From DALYJJ01 sp031969915 (GTDB lineage Bacteria; Acidobacteriota; Terriglobia; Bryobacterales; Bryobacteraceae), in contig DALYJJ010000064.1 in assembly GCA_031969915.1 (NCBI GenBank), forward strand, positions 1-32,871: a DNA stretch of 32,871 nucleotides, written 5' to 3'. Shown in pieces: positions 1 to 8,680 of this stretch (within the stretch, counting starts at the first letter, position 1; each line of letters opens with the position of its first letter). Both the position numbers and the translations under genes were made by a program. Under the pieces are notes generated by a model that saw only the letters and a program-made list of their open reading frames with translations, made no database searches and was not told the origin of the DNA.

Positions 1-274
1 CGTGGATGTCGGTGAGCACTGGCACGCCCAGAGCCTTGCGCACGCCGCCGAGAATGCGCAGTCCCTCGCTGAGTCCAGGGCCCCGATAGGAGGCCGCGCT
101 CGAACGGTTCGCCTTGTCGTAGGAGGCTTTGAAGACGAACGGCCCCGCGATCTTCCCGATCTCCCGCGCCAGGAAGTGGACGTGTTCTTCGCTTTCGATC
201 ACGCACGGGCCGGCGATCAACGCAGGCGGCTCACCGCCGCCGAACGCTACCCGCGGCGCAACCTCAATCCGCAT
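1..274 (-). CDS. kdsA: 3-deoxy-8-phosphooctulonate (KDO-8-P) synthase, N-terminal part
   Basis: Condenses phosphoenolpyruvate with arabinose-5-phosphate to KDO-8-phosphate in the cytoplasm, the committed step to the KDO of LPS inner core. Only the first 91 residues lie in the window; the frame stays open to the left edge. Visible family motifs are ALIAGPCVIES (about residues 18-28), FKASYDKANRSS and SYRGPGLSEGLRIL, followed by the GVPVLTDIH strand at the edge, all characteristic of KdsA and shared distantly with DAHP synthases. The ATG at 272-274 lies 11 nt inside the end of pyrG, so translation is probably coupled. It is third in a kdsB-pyrG-kdsA operon. The KDO context and the ANRSS motif make a DAHP synthase unlikely. 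Confidence 0.93.
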   Translation of the reverse strand, partial: MRIEVAPRVAFGGGEPPALIAGPCVIESEEHVHFLAREIGKIAGPFVFKASYDKANRSSAASYRGPGLSEGLRILGGVRKALGVPVLTDIH

Positions 275-1949
275 GCGAGAACTGGCCGCGTGGCTCCTCG
301 GCGCCCTTGCTTTCCAGGTCGCCAAACAGCGGCGCGCTCTGCTTCGCCAACCGATGCTGCCGGTTGCGGTACGAAGCGGCAATGAAGGCGCGGAACAGCG
401 GGTGCGGCTCCAGCGGCTTGCTCTTGAACTCCGGATGGAACTGGCAGCCCAGGTACCACGGGTGATCGGGCAGTTCGCAGATCTCTACGTACATGCCGTC
501 GGGCGTTTGCCCGGCCAGCCGCAAACCGTGGCGGGTGAGGATCTCTTCGTATTCGCGGTTGAACTCATAGCGGTGCCGGTGGCGCTCGCTGATCTCTGCC
601 GCCTCATAGGCCTCGCGGGCGAAACTGCCTTCGGCGAGCTTGCAGGGATACGCGCCCAGGCGCATCGTCCCACCCAGCTCATCGATGCCCTTCAATTCGC
701 GCAGCTTGTAAATCACGCGGTGCGGGGTGGTCTGCTCGAACTCCGTCGAATCCGCTTCCGTCAACCCGCAGACGTTGCGGGCAAACTCAATCACCATGGT
801 CTGCATGCCCAGGCAGATGCCGAAATAGGGCACGCGGTTCTCACGCGCGAAGCGGATGGAGTCGATCATCCCCTCAATGCCGCGCTTGCCGAAACCGCCG
901 GGCACCAGGATGCCGTCGAAGTTCTCGAGCGTGCGCGCGCATTCGGGCCAGCGCATCTGTTCGGACTCCACCCAGGTGATCTTGAGCTTCAGACGATGCG
1001 CCAGGGCGCCGTGCAGCAGCGCTTCCTTCAGGCTCTTGTAGGAATCCTCGTACTCGACATACTTGCCCACCAGCGCGATCTCGACCTCGTCCTCGGGGTT
1101 CTTCATGCGGTCGAGCATCTCGCTCCAGTGCGCCAGGTCGCGAGGCTTCGACTCCAGCTTGAGGTCGCGGAGAATGATCTCATCGACGCCCTGCGCGGCA
1201 AACTCGAGCGGCACTTCGTAGACGCTACTCACGTCCTGCGCCGCGATCACGGCCTCCTTGGCCACGTCGCAAAAGAGCGCGATCTTCTCTTTCAGATCCT
1301 GTTCGAGCGGCCGGTCGCAGCGGCATAGCAGCATGTCCGGCTGAATACCGATCGCCCGCAGTTCCTTCACCGAGTGCTGGGTGGGCTTGGTCTTCAGCTC
1401 CTGCGCGGCGGCGATCCACGGCACCAGCGTGACGTGCGCGAAGAAGGCGTTCTCGCGTCCCACCTCGTGGCGGATCTGGCGGATGGCCTCAAGGAACGGC
1501 AGGCTCTCAATGTCGCCCACCGTGCCGCCGATTTCGACGATCACCAGGTCCACGTCCGGCGAGATCCGCCGCACCGCAGCCTTGATTTCGTTGGTCACGT
1601 GGGGGATCACCTGCACGGTCTTGCCGAGATAGTCGCCCCGCCTCTCGCGCGTGATGATCTGTTCGTAGATGCGGCCGCTGGTCAGGTTGTTGGCCTGGGT
1701 GAGGTGCGCATGGGTGAAGCGTTCATAGTGGCCCAGGTCGAGGTCCGTCTCGGCGCCATCGTCGGTGACGAAGACCTCGCCATGCTGGAACGGGCTCATC
1801 GTTCCGGGGTCGACGTTCAGGTAGGGATCGAACTTCTGCAGGGCAACGCGCAGTCCGCGGCTCTCCATCAGGCAACCGATGGAGGCGGCGGCGATTCCCT
1901 TTCCGAGGGATGAAACCACGCCGCCGGTGACGAAGATGTACTTAGCCAT
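264..1949 (-). CDS. pyrG: CTP synthase (glutamine-hydrolysing)
   Basis: Makes CTP from UTP, ATP and glutamine. CTP feeds both nucleic acid synthesis and the CMP-KDO synthetase encoded just upstream. The protein is 561 aa, slightly longer than the usual 535-550. The N-terminal amidoligase domain begins MAKYIFVTGGVVSSLGKG, the diagnostic P-loop of PyrG. It is followed by LNVDPGTMSPFQHGEVFVT and the E-IGGTVGDIES motif. The C-terminal class I glutamine amidotransferase domain has the nucleophile in YFGICLGMQ and the His/Glu of CQFHPEFKSKP. An upstream in-frame start at 2063 would run deep into kdsB in another frame, so I chose the ATG at 1949, which overlaps the kdsB stop by 8 nt. The C-terminal 11 nt overlap kdsA. 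Confidence 0.97.
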   Translation of the reverse strand: MAKYIFVTGGVVSSLGKGIAAASIGCLMESRGLRVALQKFDPYLNVDPGTMSPFQHGEVFVTDDGAETDLDLGHYERFTHAHLTQANNLTSGRIYEQIITRERRGDYLGKTVQVIPHVTNEIKAAVRRISPDVDLVIVEIGGTVGDIESLPFLEAIRQIRHEVGRENAFFAHVTLVPWIAAAQELKTKPTQHSVKELRAIGIQPDMLLCRCDRPLEQDLKEKIALFCDVAKEAVIAAQDVSSVYEVPLEFAAQGVDEIILRDLKLESKPRDLAHWSEMLDRMKNPEDEVEIALVGKYVEYEDSYKSLKEALLHGALAHRLKLKITWVESEQMRWPECARTLENFDGILVPGGFGKRGIEGMIDSIRFARENRVPYFGICLGMQTMVIEFARNVCGLTEADSTEFEQTTPHRVIYKLRELKGIDELGGTMRLGAYPCKLAEGSFAREAYEAAEISERHRHRYEFNREYEEILTRHGLRLAGQTPDGMYVEICELPDHPWYLGCQFHPEFKSKPLEPHPLFRAFIAASYRNRQHRLAKQSAPLFGDLESKGAEEPRGQFSHAD

Positions 1950-2706
1950 GAATGCTCTTGACCGTGGCCGCCTCGAACAGCCTGGACACTTTCTCCAGAT
2001 CCTCGGGCGTGTCCACCCCGAGCGATTCGTACTCCGTCTCCACCACCCGGATCGAATACCCATTCTCGAGCGCCCGCAGTTGCTCCAGCTTCTCGGCGCG
2101 CTCCAGCGGCCCGACGGGCAAATCCGAGTAGGCGAGCAGCAACGCCCGCCGGTAGACGTAGAGACCGATGTGCTTAAACCAGACCGCCCGCTGGTGCGGT
2201 TCGTCGCCGCCGCGTTCGAACGGAATGGGCGAACGCGAGAAGTAGATCGCGTCGCCCGCGTGGTTGGTCACCACTTTGACCACGTTGGGATTGGCCACTT
2301 CGGCGGGATTGTCAATTTTCTTTTTCAATGTGCCCATCGGCGCATTCGGATCGTCCAATAAGGCGAGGACGGCGGCGTCGATGGCGGCTGGATCGATGAG
2401 CGGCTCGTCACCCTGAATGTTGACGATGATGCCGGCCGGATCGCCGCTCGCGACTTCGGCCACGCGGTCGGTTCCGGAGAGATGGTCGGCGCGGGTCATG
2501 GCGACCGGCGCGCCGAAGCCGCGCGCCGCCCGTGCGATGCGCTCATCATCGGTGGCCACCACCAGCCGGGTGAGGTACCGGGTGCCGCTGGCGCGTTCAA
2601 ACACGTGCTGCAGGATTGGTTTTCCTGCCAGAAGGGAGAGGGCTTTGCCGGGGAATCGAGAGGAGGCAAACCGGGCGGGGATTACGCCCAGAATTCTCGT
2701 CGGCAC
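1942..2706 (-). CDS. kdsB: CMP-KDO synthetase (3-deoxy-manno-octulosonate cytidylyltransferase)
   Basis: Activates KDO with CTP to CMP-KDO for LPS core assembly. 254 aa, normal for the family. The N-terminus has the nucleotide-binding IPARFASSRFPGKAL motif (about residues 9-23), then the conserved NIQGDEPLIDP (about 97-107) and a C-terminal region with GIYAYRR-like HIGLYVYRR and GVDTPEDLEKV. The start is a GTG at 2704-2706. A TATGAT -10 with a TG extension ends only 5 nt upstream of it, so the mRNA may be leaderless. It is the first gene of the kdsB-pyrG-kdsA operon and diverges from the VWA gene across 62 bp. Confidence 0.96.
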   Translation of the reverse strand: MPTRILGVIPARFASSRFPGKALSLLAGKPILQHVFERASGTRYLTRLVVATDDERIARAARGFGAPVAMTRADHLSGTDRVAEVASGDPAGIIVNIQGDEPLIDPAAIDAAVLALLDDPNAPMGTLKKKIDNPAEVANPNVVKVVTNHAGDAIYFSRSPIPFERGGDEPHQRAVWFKHIGLYVYRRALLLAYSDLPVGPLERAEKLEQLRALENGYSIRVVETEYESLGVDTPEDLEKVSRLFEAATVKSIHG

Positions 2707-2711
2707 GTTCG

Positions 2712-2720
2712 ATCATACCA
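2712..2720 (-). promoter_or_regulatory. Extended -10 promoter of kdsB operon
   Basis: On the minus strand the sequence reads TGGTATGAT, a TG-extended -10 hexamer (TATGAT at 2712-2717), with no recognisable -35. The expected transcription start falls at or next to the kdsB GTG at 2706, and no Shine-Dalgarno sequence precedes that codon. This suggests a leaderless message. Inferred from sequence only. Confidence 0.45.
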
Positions 2721-2733
2721 TGAAAAACACGCA

Positions 2734-2742
2734 TGCTATACT
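2734..2742 (+). promoter_or_regulatory. Extended -10 promoter of the VWA operon
   Basis: TGCTATACT is a near-consensus -10 (TATACT, 2737-2742) with a TG extension and no clear -35. Transcription would start near 2749, just before the TTG at 2751 and about 20 nt before the ATG at 2769. It lies back to back with the kdsB -10, 16 bp away. Confidence 0.45.
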
Positions 2743-2768
2743 GAGGGCGGTTGGCGGCCGATAGGGGG

Positions 2769-3782
2769 ATGAGCGTGCGAAAAAGCCACTATCAGCGGCT
2801 CGCGGCCCTCGGCATTCTGGTGGGGCTCGGTGCGTGGCTGGGGACTGCGAACGAACCTCCGCCTGCCAATCCCCGCGTCACCATCACGCCCCGCGCGAAG
2901 CCTCCCGCCGCGGGTGAGGCTCCGGAAGCGCCGCGCGAAGCCAACATCCGGATCGACACGAACGTGGTGCTCGTGAACGTCTCCGTCACCACCCCGCTCA
3001 ACCAGTTCGTCACCGGCATGGAGCGCGAGCACTTCAAGGTGTTCGAGGACAAAGTGGAGCAGCAGATCGTCAGCTTCGGCAGCGTCGACGCGCCGGTTTC
3101 CGTGGGTCTGGTCTTCGACGCCAGCGGCAGCATGGGCGCCAAACTCACCAAGTCGCGCCAGGCCGCCGCCGAGTTCTTCAAGACCGCCAACCCGGAGGAT
3201 GACTTCTTCCTGGTGCAGTTCAACGACCGGCCGGAGATGGTGGTGCCTTTCACCACGAATACGGAGGAGATTCAAAACCGCCTGACCTTCACCAACGCTA
3301 AAGGGCGCACCGCTCTACTGGATGCGGTGTACTTGGCCATGAATACCATGAAGAAGGCGCGGAACCCCCGGAAAGCGGTGCTTATCCTCTCCGACGGCGG
3401 CGACAACTCCAGCCGCTACACCGAAAGCGAAATTAAGAACGTGGTGCGCGAGGCGGACGTTCAGGTCTACGCTATCGGCATCTTCGAGCCCATCGGCGCC
3501 CGCGGCCGCACCGCCGAGGAAATGGCGGGCCCCGGTCTGTTAAACGAGCTCGCCCAGCAGACGGGCGGGCGGCATTTCGCGGTGGAAAACATCGCCGAAT
3601 TGCCCGATGTGGCCGCGAAAATCGGTATCGAACTCCGTAACCAGTACGTCATAGGATATACGCCGTCCAATCAGGCGCGGGACGGCAAGTACCGCCGGAT
3701 TTTAGTGAAGGTCGTGCAGCCTAAGGGGCTTCCGCCTCTGCGGGCCACGTTCCGCCAGGGATACTATGCACCCACGCAGTAG
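2769..3782 (+). CDS. Exported VWA-domain protein, acidobacterial TIGR03436 type (copy 1)
   Basis: Belongs to the 'VWFA-related Acidobacterial domain' family, which is greatly expanded in Acidobacteria; role unknown, presumably an extracytoplasmic adhesion or assembly module. From the ATG at 2769 the protein is 337 aa. A basic N-terminus and hydrophobic stretch (LAALGILVGLGAWLG, about residues 11-25) form a signal peptide or anchor, then a proline-rich linker. The domain opens with VVLVNVSVT and FKVFEDKVEQQI. The MIDAS motif DASGSMG starts near residue 117, and the ILSDGGDNSS strand follows. The C-terminus has the family signature RNQYVIGYTPSNQARDGKYR. An in-frame TTG at 2751 is an alternative start. 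The 3' end overlaps the paralogous next gene by 17 nt. Confidence 0.88.
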   Translation: MSVRKSHYQRLAALGILVGLGAWLGTANEPPPANPRVTITPRAKPPAAGEAPEAPREANIRIDTNVVLVNVSVTTPLNQFVTGMEREHFKVFEDKVEQQIVSFGSVDAPVSVGLVFDASGSMGAKLTKSRQAAAEFFKTANPEDDFFLVQFNDRPEMVVPFTTNTEEIQNRLTFTNAKGRTALLDAVYLAMNTMKKARNPRKAVLILSDGGDNSSRYTESEIKNVVREADVQVYAIGIFEPIGARGRTAEEMAGPGLLNELAQQTGGRHFAVENIAELPDVAAKIGIELRNQYVIGYTPSNQARDGKYRRILVKVVQPKGLPPLRATFRQGYYAPTQ

Positions 3783-4725
3783 GCTCTTGGCTGTGCTCGC
3801 GGCAGCGATGTTGTTCAACGCTCCGCAGGCGGCCCAGGCCCAGGACGATCAATCCACGTTTCGAGCCGACACCCGGCTGGTTGTGCTCCACGCCAGCGTC
3901 CTTGACAACAAGGGCAATCTGATCACCAGCCTCCGCCGCGACGAGTTCAAGGTTTTCGAGAACGGCGTCGAGCAGCAGGTGAAGGTTTTCCGGCGCGAGG
4001 ACGTGCCGGTTTCCATGGCGCTGCTGATCGACAATTCGGGCAGCATGCGCGACAAGCGCCGCAAGGTGGAAGCCGCCGCGCTCAACCTGGTCAAAGCCTC
4101 CAACCGCGAAGACGAGGTCTTGATTGTCAACTTCAACGATGAGGCGTACGAAGACGTTCCCTTCACCAACGATTTGAAGAAGCTGGAAGAGGGCCTCACT
4201 AAGATCGACTCGCGCGGCGGCACGGCCATGCGCGACGCGCTCGACCTGGTGATCGACCACGTGAAGGCCAAGGCGAAGAAGGACAAGAAAGTGATCTTCT
4301 TGGTCACCGACGGAAACGACAATACTTCCGCCATGGGCCTCGAGAAACTGGTGCAGAAAGCCCACAACAGCGAGATCGCCATCTATGCCATCGGTCTGCT
4401 TTCCGAGGAGGACGGGCGCGAAGCGAAGAAGGCCAAGCGGGCGCTGAACGCCATCACCGAAGCCACGGGCGGCATCTCCTACTTCCCGGCGACGCTCGAT
4501 GAGGTGGGACCGCTCGCCCTCAACGTGGCGCACGATATCCGCAACCAGTACATCATCGCCTACTCGCCTTCCAACCAAACGCTGGACGGCAGTTTTCGGC
4601 AGGTGAAGGTGACGGCAGGCGGGAGGAAGTACAGCGTGCGGACGCGCTCCGGCTACTACGCCTCGCCGGAGCAGAAGAGCGCGCCGCGGCCGACCATGTC
4701 GCAGAACCAGGCTCGGCCTGAGTAG
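3766..4725 (+). CDS. Exported VWA-domain protein, acidobacterial TIGR03436 type (copy 2)
   Basis: Paralogue of the preceding gene, 319 aa, and the pair probably arose by tandem duplication. It has a clear signal peptide (LLAVLAAAMLFNAPQAAQAQ, cleavage likely after AQA) and so is secreted or periplasmic. The domain opens with RLVVLHASVLDNKGN and FKVFENGVEQQVKVF. The MIDAS motif DNSGSMRD starts at residue 89, followed by the metal-site Thr region and FLVTDGNDNTS. It ends with RNQYIIAYSPSNQTLDGSFR and a short polar tail. The ATG at 3766 has AGGG about 6 nt upstream and lies inside the end of copy 1, so translational coupling is likely. Ligand and partners are unknown. Confidence 0.88.
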   Translation: MHPRSRLLAVLAAAMLFNAPQAAQAQDDQSTFRADTRLVVLHASVLDNKGNLITSLRRDEFKVFENGVEQQVKVFRREDVPVSMALLIDNSGSMRDKRRKVEAAALNLVKASNREDEVLIVNFNDEAYEDVPFTNDLKKLEEGLTKIDSRGGTAMRDALDLVIDHVKAKAKKDKKVIFLVTDGNDNTSAMGLEKLVQKAHNSEIAIYAIGLLSEEDGREAKKAKRALNAITEATGGISYFPATLDEVGPLALNVAHDIRNQYIIAYSPSNQTLDGSFRQVKVTAGGRKYSVRTRSGYYASPEQKSAPRPTMSQNQARPE

Positions 4726-4923
4726 ATGCTTTCGCTCCTGTGGCGATTCACGCGGGGCTACCGGCTGACTCCCTGGCGGAGCCCCTACCTGCGATGGCGC
4801 ATGGAAACCTACTGGGGCATTCCGAGCGATGCCATCGGCTTTCGCGAGTTCTGGCGGTTCAGTTGGCGGCACCGCGGCGAGCTGGTGCGCTTCCTGCACT
4901 GGGCCGTCCGCATGGAGCGGTAG
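4726..4923 (+). CDS. Small basic aromatic-rich protein of unknown function
   Basis: A 65-aa reading frame whose ATG directly follows the stop of VWA copy 2 (TAGATG), so it is probably translated by re-initiation. It is very rich in Arg (about 13) and Trp (about 8), with the composition of a small nucleic-acid- or membrane-surface-binding protein. There is no signal peptide or clear transmembrane helix. I do not recognise a family. The placement in an operon and the strongly skewed composition favour a real gene over chance, but this is not proven. Confidence 0.6.
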   Translation: MLSLLWRFTRGYRLTPWRSPYLRWRMETYWGIPSDAIGFREFWRFSWRHRGELVRFLHWAVRMER

Positions 4924-4946
4924 GGGACGCCGGACCCCGTCCCCGG

Positions 4947-4976
4947 TTGCGGCTCATTCTTCGGGCCTGCTACACT
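4947..4976 (+). promoter_or_regulatory. Sigma-70 type promoter of rpmB
   Basis: -35 TTGCGG at 4947-4952, an 18-nt spacer, and -10 TACACT at 4971-4976. The start of transcription is expected near 4983, about 25 nt ahead of the rpmB ATG. A Shine-Dalgarno GGAG at 4995-4998 sits 9 nt before the ATG. The best primary promoter visible in the left half of the window. Confidence 0.6.
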
Positions 4977-5007
4977 GAGGCTGTCGATCACTGAGGAGTT
5001 CTCTGTC

Positions 5008-5199
5008 ATGGCGAAAGTGTGTGATGTGTGCGGGCGCGGTCCGCAGTTCGGTCACCGGATCAGCCACGCTCACAACGTGAGCAAGCGCCGCTGGAACGTC
5101 AACCTGCAGAACGTGCGCGCGCTCGTCAACGGCGCGGCTCATAAGCTGAAGGTCTGCACGTCCTGCATCCGTAGCGGCAAAGTCCAGAAGGCCGCTTAG
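5008..5199 (+). CDS. rpmB: Large ribosomal subunit protein bL28
   Basis: Ribosomal protein bL28, a component of the 50S subunit. 63 aa, normal for the short form. It starts MAKVCDVCGRGPQFGH, continues with the family signature SHAHNVSKRRWNVNLQNVRA, and ends with KLKVCTSCIRSGKVQKA. Two Cys pairs (CDVC and CTSC) show this is the zinc-binding C+ version of the protein. It is preceded by its own promoter and a good ribosome binding site, and is followed by the MOSC gene after 58 nt. Confidence 0.97.
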   Translation: MAKVCDVCGRGPQFGHRISHAHNVSKRRWNVNLQNVRALVNGAAHKLKVCTSCIRSGKVQKAA

Positions 5200-5257
5200 T
5201 CCATCCTGCCTGCGTCCGCGGCCGCTCTCTCGCTGGAATCCGGATTGTAGGGGTGTC

Positions 5258-5752
5258 ATGACCGGACGCATTCTCCAGGTCAATGTCTCGCGGGGCGGAG
5301 TCCCGAAACGTCCTGTGCCCCACGGGTTCGCAGGTCCGCTGGGGATCGAAGGAGACGCCGTCGCCCACCCCCATATCCACGGGGGGCCGAAGCAGGCCCT
5401 GCTCCTGATCGCGAGCGAGGCGGTCGACGAGTTGGCCGCCGAAGGCTTCCCTGTGTTCTATGGCACCCTGGGCGAGAACCTCACCACGCGCGGCCTGGAC
5501 CACCGCCTGTTCCGAGCCGGCCAACGGTTCCGCGCCGGCGACGCCTTCCTGGAACTGACCAAGCCCCGCACGCCGTGCCGCACGCTCGACGTCTACGGAC
5601 CCGGCATCCAGCAGGCCGTTTGGGAGAAATCGATCAAGGAAGGCAACACCTCCTCTCCGTTCTGGGGCCGGAGTGGATTTTATGCTTCCGTGATCCTCCC
5701 GGGAATGATCCGCGCCGACGATATAATCCAGTTAGTAGACCAAGTCGTCTAG
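5258..5752 (+). CDS. MOSC domain protein
   Basis: MOSC (Mo-cofactor sulfurase C-terminal) domain protein, 164 aa, the stand-alone YiiM-like type. Known members bind molybdenum cofactor or transfer sulfur, often in detoxification of N-hydroxylated compounds. Visible signatures are GIEGDAVAHPHIHGGPKQALLL (in two parts around residues 29-50), GTLGENLTTRGL, and the conserved cysteine in LTKPRTPCRTLDVYG (Cys about residue 107), the presumed Moco ligand. It sits between rpmB and glnE with no obvious partner, so its physiological substrate cannot be read from context. Confidence 0.9.
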   Translation: MTGRILQVNVSRGGVPKRPVPHGFAGPLGIEGDAVAHPHIHGGPKQALLLIASEAVDELAAEGFPVFYGTLGENLTTRGLDHRLFRAGQRFRAGDAFLELTKPRTPCRTLDVYGPGIQQAVWEKSIKEGNTSSPFWGRSGFYASVILPGMIRADDIIQLVDQVV

Positions 5753-5830
5753 CCAGTCCTTCGCCGAGCGGCGCGTCTGTGGCAGCCCGCTCCCCGGCGT
5801 GCGAAGGAGTGTGAGAAGGGATAGCATCGT

Positions 5831-8680
5831 TTGCTGGACCAAATCGTGTTCCGCGACCGCGCCGCCGCCCTCGAAGCGTTCTCCCACTTGCCGGAGAGCG
5901 TTGCCCAAAGACTGGATGTATTGCTGGCCCGCTCGGCCGATCCGGACGCCGCGCTGCACGCGCTCGAACGGCTCGCCGAACAGCAGCCCGCTGCCTTTCG
6001 CCGTTTCACGGAGATCCCCGCGGCCCTGCCCCTGGCCATCGCGGTCTTCTCCTACAGCCGTTTTCTTTCTGATGAAGTCATCCGGCACCCGGATTGGCTG
6101 GAGGCGCTGGCCCAGCCGGAAGCCCTCGAACGCGGGCTGCCCGCAGAGACTCTTGAATCGGAACTGGAGCGTGAACTCGGCCCATCCCCCGAGCCCCTGC
6201 CGCTGGCCGTCTTCCGCCGCCGGCAGATCCTGCGCATCCTGCTGCGCGACGTGTTGGGCTACGCCTCGCTGCCCGAGACCACGGCCGATCTCTCTTCGCT
6301 GGCCGACGCGATACTGGATGTCTCGCTGCGCGCGATCTGCAGGGACCTGGAGCAACGCCACGGGCGCCCGACGCTCCCCAACGGCGCCGATTGCGGCTTC
6401 TCTGTTCTGGCGCTGGGCAAGCTCGGCGGGAGCGAACTCAACTATAGCTCCGACATCGACCTGATGTTTCTTTACGCCGGCAATGGCGAGACGTCGGGCA
6501 AAGCGCCGGTCACCAACAAGGAGTTCTACAAGAAGGCCGCCAACACGTACACCAGTCTGCTGTCCACCTATACGGCGGAAGGCATGTGCTACCGCGTGGA
6601 CCTGCGGCTGCGGCCGGACGGCCGGTTGGGCGAAGTGTGCCTGTCGTTGGACGGTGCGCGCGCCTACTACCAGAACCGCGCACGCGACTGGGAACTGCAG
6701 ATGCTCATCAAAGGGCGCCCCGCGGCCGGCGCGCGCGGCGTGGGGCGCGAGCTATTGCAGTTTGTCGAGCCCCTGATCTACTCCACCACGCTCGATTTCA
6801 GCGCGGTGGAGTCGGTGTCCGCCACCCGCGAGCGGATCCACGAGAAGGCCGCCGCGCGGCGGCAGCGCTCGGGTCTCGACGTCAAACTCGCGCCCGGCGG
6901 CATCCGCGACATTGAGTTCCTGGTGCAATGCCTGCAGCGGCTGCACGGCGGGCGTGCGGAGTGGGTGCGCCACGGCGGAACCCTGCTCGCGCTGTCGCGG
7001 CTGCACGACAAGGAATTGCTCTCCGATTCCGAGTACGGCCGCCTTGCCTCCGCCTACACGTTCCTCCGCCACCTGGAGCACCGTCTCCAGTTCGACGAGG
7101 ATCGCCAGACCCACACGCTGCCGGAGAGCGCGGAGGAGTTGGACCGCCTGTCGCGGCGAATGCCCGCGGGTGAACTGGGCGGGACGGTCTCGCCGGACCG
7201 CTTGCTGCGCACGCTCAACCGGCACCTCGAAGACGTCCAGGACATCTACGACCGGGTGATCCACGCCCAGCGGCCGATGTACTACACGGTCGCCTCGCCG
7301 GCGGTGGAGGTGCGCGAAGTCCCCGATTTCGCCGAGCCGGTGGCCAGTAATCTGGTGCGCCACCTCGATCAGAAGGCGCCTCGGCTCGCGGCCCTGGTCG
7401 CGCGCGGCCAACTCCGGCGCGGCGCGCCGCTGTTCGAGCACTTCCTCGAAAAGATCCACGACCGGCCTGAACTGCTGGGCGCGCTCGATTCCGATGCGCT
7501 GCTCACCGGTTACCTGTTCGATGTCATGGAGCACAGCCCCTACCTGGCCGAGCAACTGGTCCGCACACCGGAATTGATGGAGGAGTTGCAACACTTCGCC
7601 GCCCGGCGCGACGACGAGTACCGGCACATGGCGGCGCTGCTCGAGGACAGCACCGACCTGCGGCGCTTCTACCGTCGCGAGATGTTCCGCTTGTTGGCGG
7701 CCAGCATCTGCCTGCCGGCGCCGGTGTTCACGACGCTCGAGCGCACCACCGCGCTGGTGGATGCCGTGATCGCCTGCGCCTATCGCATGGCCGTGGAGGC
7801 GGTGCGCGAGGCCCACCCGCCGGAGGACCCCTCGTATCGCGCCCAGGCCCAGATGCTCGTCGTGGCCCTGGGCCGCCTGGGCATGAAGGAGTTCGACCTC
7901 GCCTCCGACGCCGACCTCATGTTCGTGCTGCCCGACGCCGACGCCCGTGAGGAGCGCTTCTGGACGCGCGTCGCCGAGCGCCTGATCAGCATTCTCACCG
8001 CCTACACCGGCGACGGCGTGATGTTCGCCGTCGATACGCGCCTGCGCCCCAACGGCCGCGAGGGCGCGCTGGTGCAGACCGAGAGCGGCGTCACCGATTA
8101 CTTCGCGCGCCGCGCCGAGGCCTGGGAGGGAATCGCGTACATGAAGTCCCGCACCGTGGCGGGTGACGTCGCGCACGGCACCAAGTTCCTGGGTGAACTC
8201 CAGAAAGTGGACTGGCGGCGCTATGGCCAGAGCGGACGCTCGCGCGGGCAATTGCAGCAGATGCGGGCGCGGCTCGAAAAGGAGCAGGGAGCGGCCAGCC
8301 CCTTGAAAGCCGGCTTCGGCGGCTACTACGACATCGATTTCGCGTTGCTCTACCTGCGTCTGAAGGGCGCCGGCATCTTCTACCCGGCCCTCAATACGCA
8401 GGAGCGCATCGACGTGGTGGAGCAGACCGGGCACCTGGAACGCAACGACGCCGACTTTCTGCGCGATGCCGCCACGCTGTACCGCGCCGTCGATCATGGG
8501 CTGCGGCTCATGTCCGGCCAGGCGGAGGGCGCGCTGCCTGCCTCCGCGGCGAAGCTCGAACTGCTTACCGCGCTGGTGACACGCTGGACGCCGGATCACC
8601 TTCATGACCAGCAACTGGCGCTCGAACTGGCGCAGATCCAGCAGAGAACGCGCGAGTTTTTCGAGCGCCTGTTTGGGTAG
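5831..8680 (+). CDS. glnE: Bifunctional glutamine synthetase adenylyltransferase/deadenylase
   Basis: Controls glutamine synthetase by adding or removing AMP on a tyrosine, in response to PII and glutamine. 949 aa, matching the usual 940-990. It has the expected duplicated nucleotidyltransferase architecture: the N-terminal deadenylase domain has GKLGGSELNYSSDIDLMF (about residues 196-213) and the C-terminal adenylylase domain has ALGRLGMKEFDLASDADLMF (about 679-698), each with the DxD metal site. R-rich segments typical of the family (YRVDLRLRPDGRLGE and FAVDTRLRPNGREG) follow each one. The start is a TTG with GAGAAGGG about 11 nt upstream; no better start exists nearby. It overlaps the next gene's likely TTG start by 8 nt. 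Confidence 0.96.
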   Translation: MLDQIVFRDRAAALEAFSHLPESVAQRLDVLLARSADPDAALHALERLAEQQPAAFRRFTEIPAALPLAIAVFSYSRFLSDEVIRHPDWLEALAQPEALERGLPAETLESELERELGPSPEPLPLAVFRRRQILRILLRDVLGYASLPETTADLSSLADAILDVSLRAICRDLEQRHGRPTLPNGADCGFSVLALGKLGGSELNYSSDIDLMFLYAGNGETSGKAPVTNKEFYKKAANTYTSLLSTYTAEGMCYRVDLRLRPDGRLGEVCLSLDGARAYYQNRARDWELQMLIKGRPAAGARGVGRELLQFVEPLIYSTTLDFSAVESVSATRERIHEKAAARRQRSGLDVKLAPGGIRDIEFLVQCLQRLHGGRAEWVRHGGTLLALSRLHDKELLSDSEYGRLASAYTFLRHLEHRLQFDEDRQTHTLPESAEELDRLSRRMPAGELGGTVSPDRLLRTLNRHLEDVQDIYDRVIHAQRPMYYTVASPAVEVREVPDFAEPVASNLVRHLDQKAPRLAALVARGQLRRGAPLFEHFLEKIHDRPELLGALDSDALLTGYLFDVMEHSPYLAEQLVRTPELMEELQHFAARRDDEYRHMAALLEDSTDLRRFYRREMFRLLAASICLPAPVFTTLERTTALVDAVIACAYRMAVEAVREAHPPEDPSYRAQAQMLVVALGRLGMKEFDLASDADLMFVLPDADAREERFWTRVAERLISILTAYTGDGVMFAVDTRLRPNGREGALVQTESGVTDYFARRAEAWEGIAYMKSRTVAGDVAHGTKFLGELQKVDWRRYGQSGRSRGQLQQMRARLEKEQGAASPLKAGFGGYYDIDFALLYLRLKGAGIFYPALNTQERIDVVEQTGHLERNDADFLRDAATLYRAVDHGLRLMSGQAEGALPASAAKLELLTALVTRWTPDHLHDQQLALELAQIQQRTREFFERLFG

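Noticed and set aside
129..1328. A 399-aa plus-strand reading frame opposite pyrG
   Set aside because: It has no family signature and lies wholly antisense to a highly conserved CTP synthase; a codon-bias shadow of GC-rich DNA.
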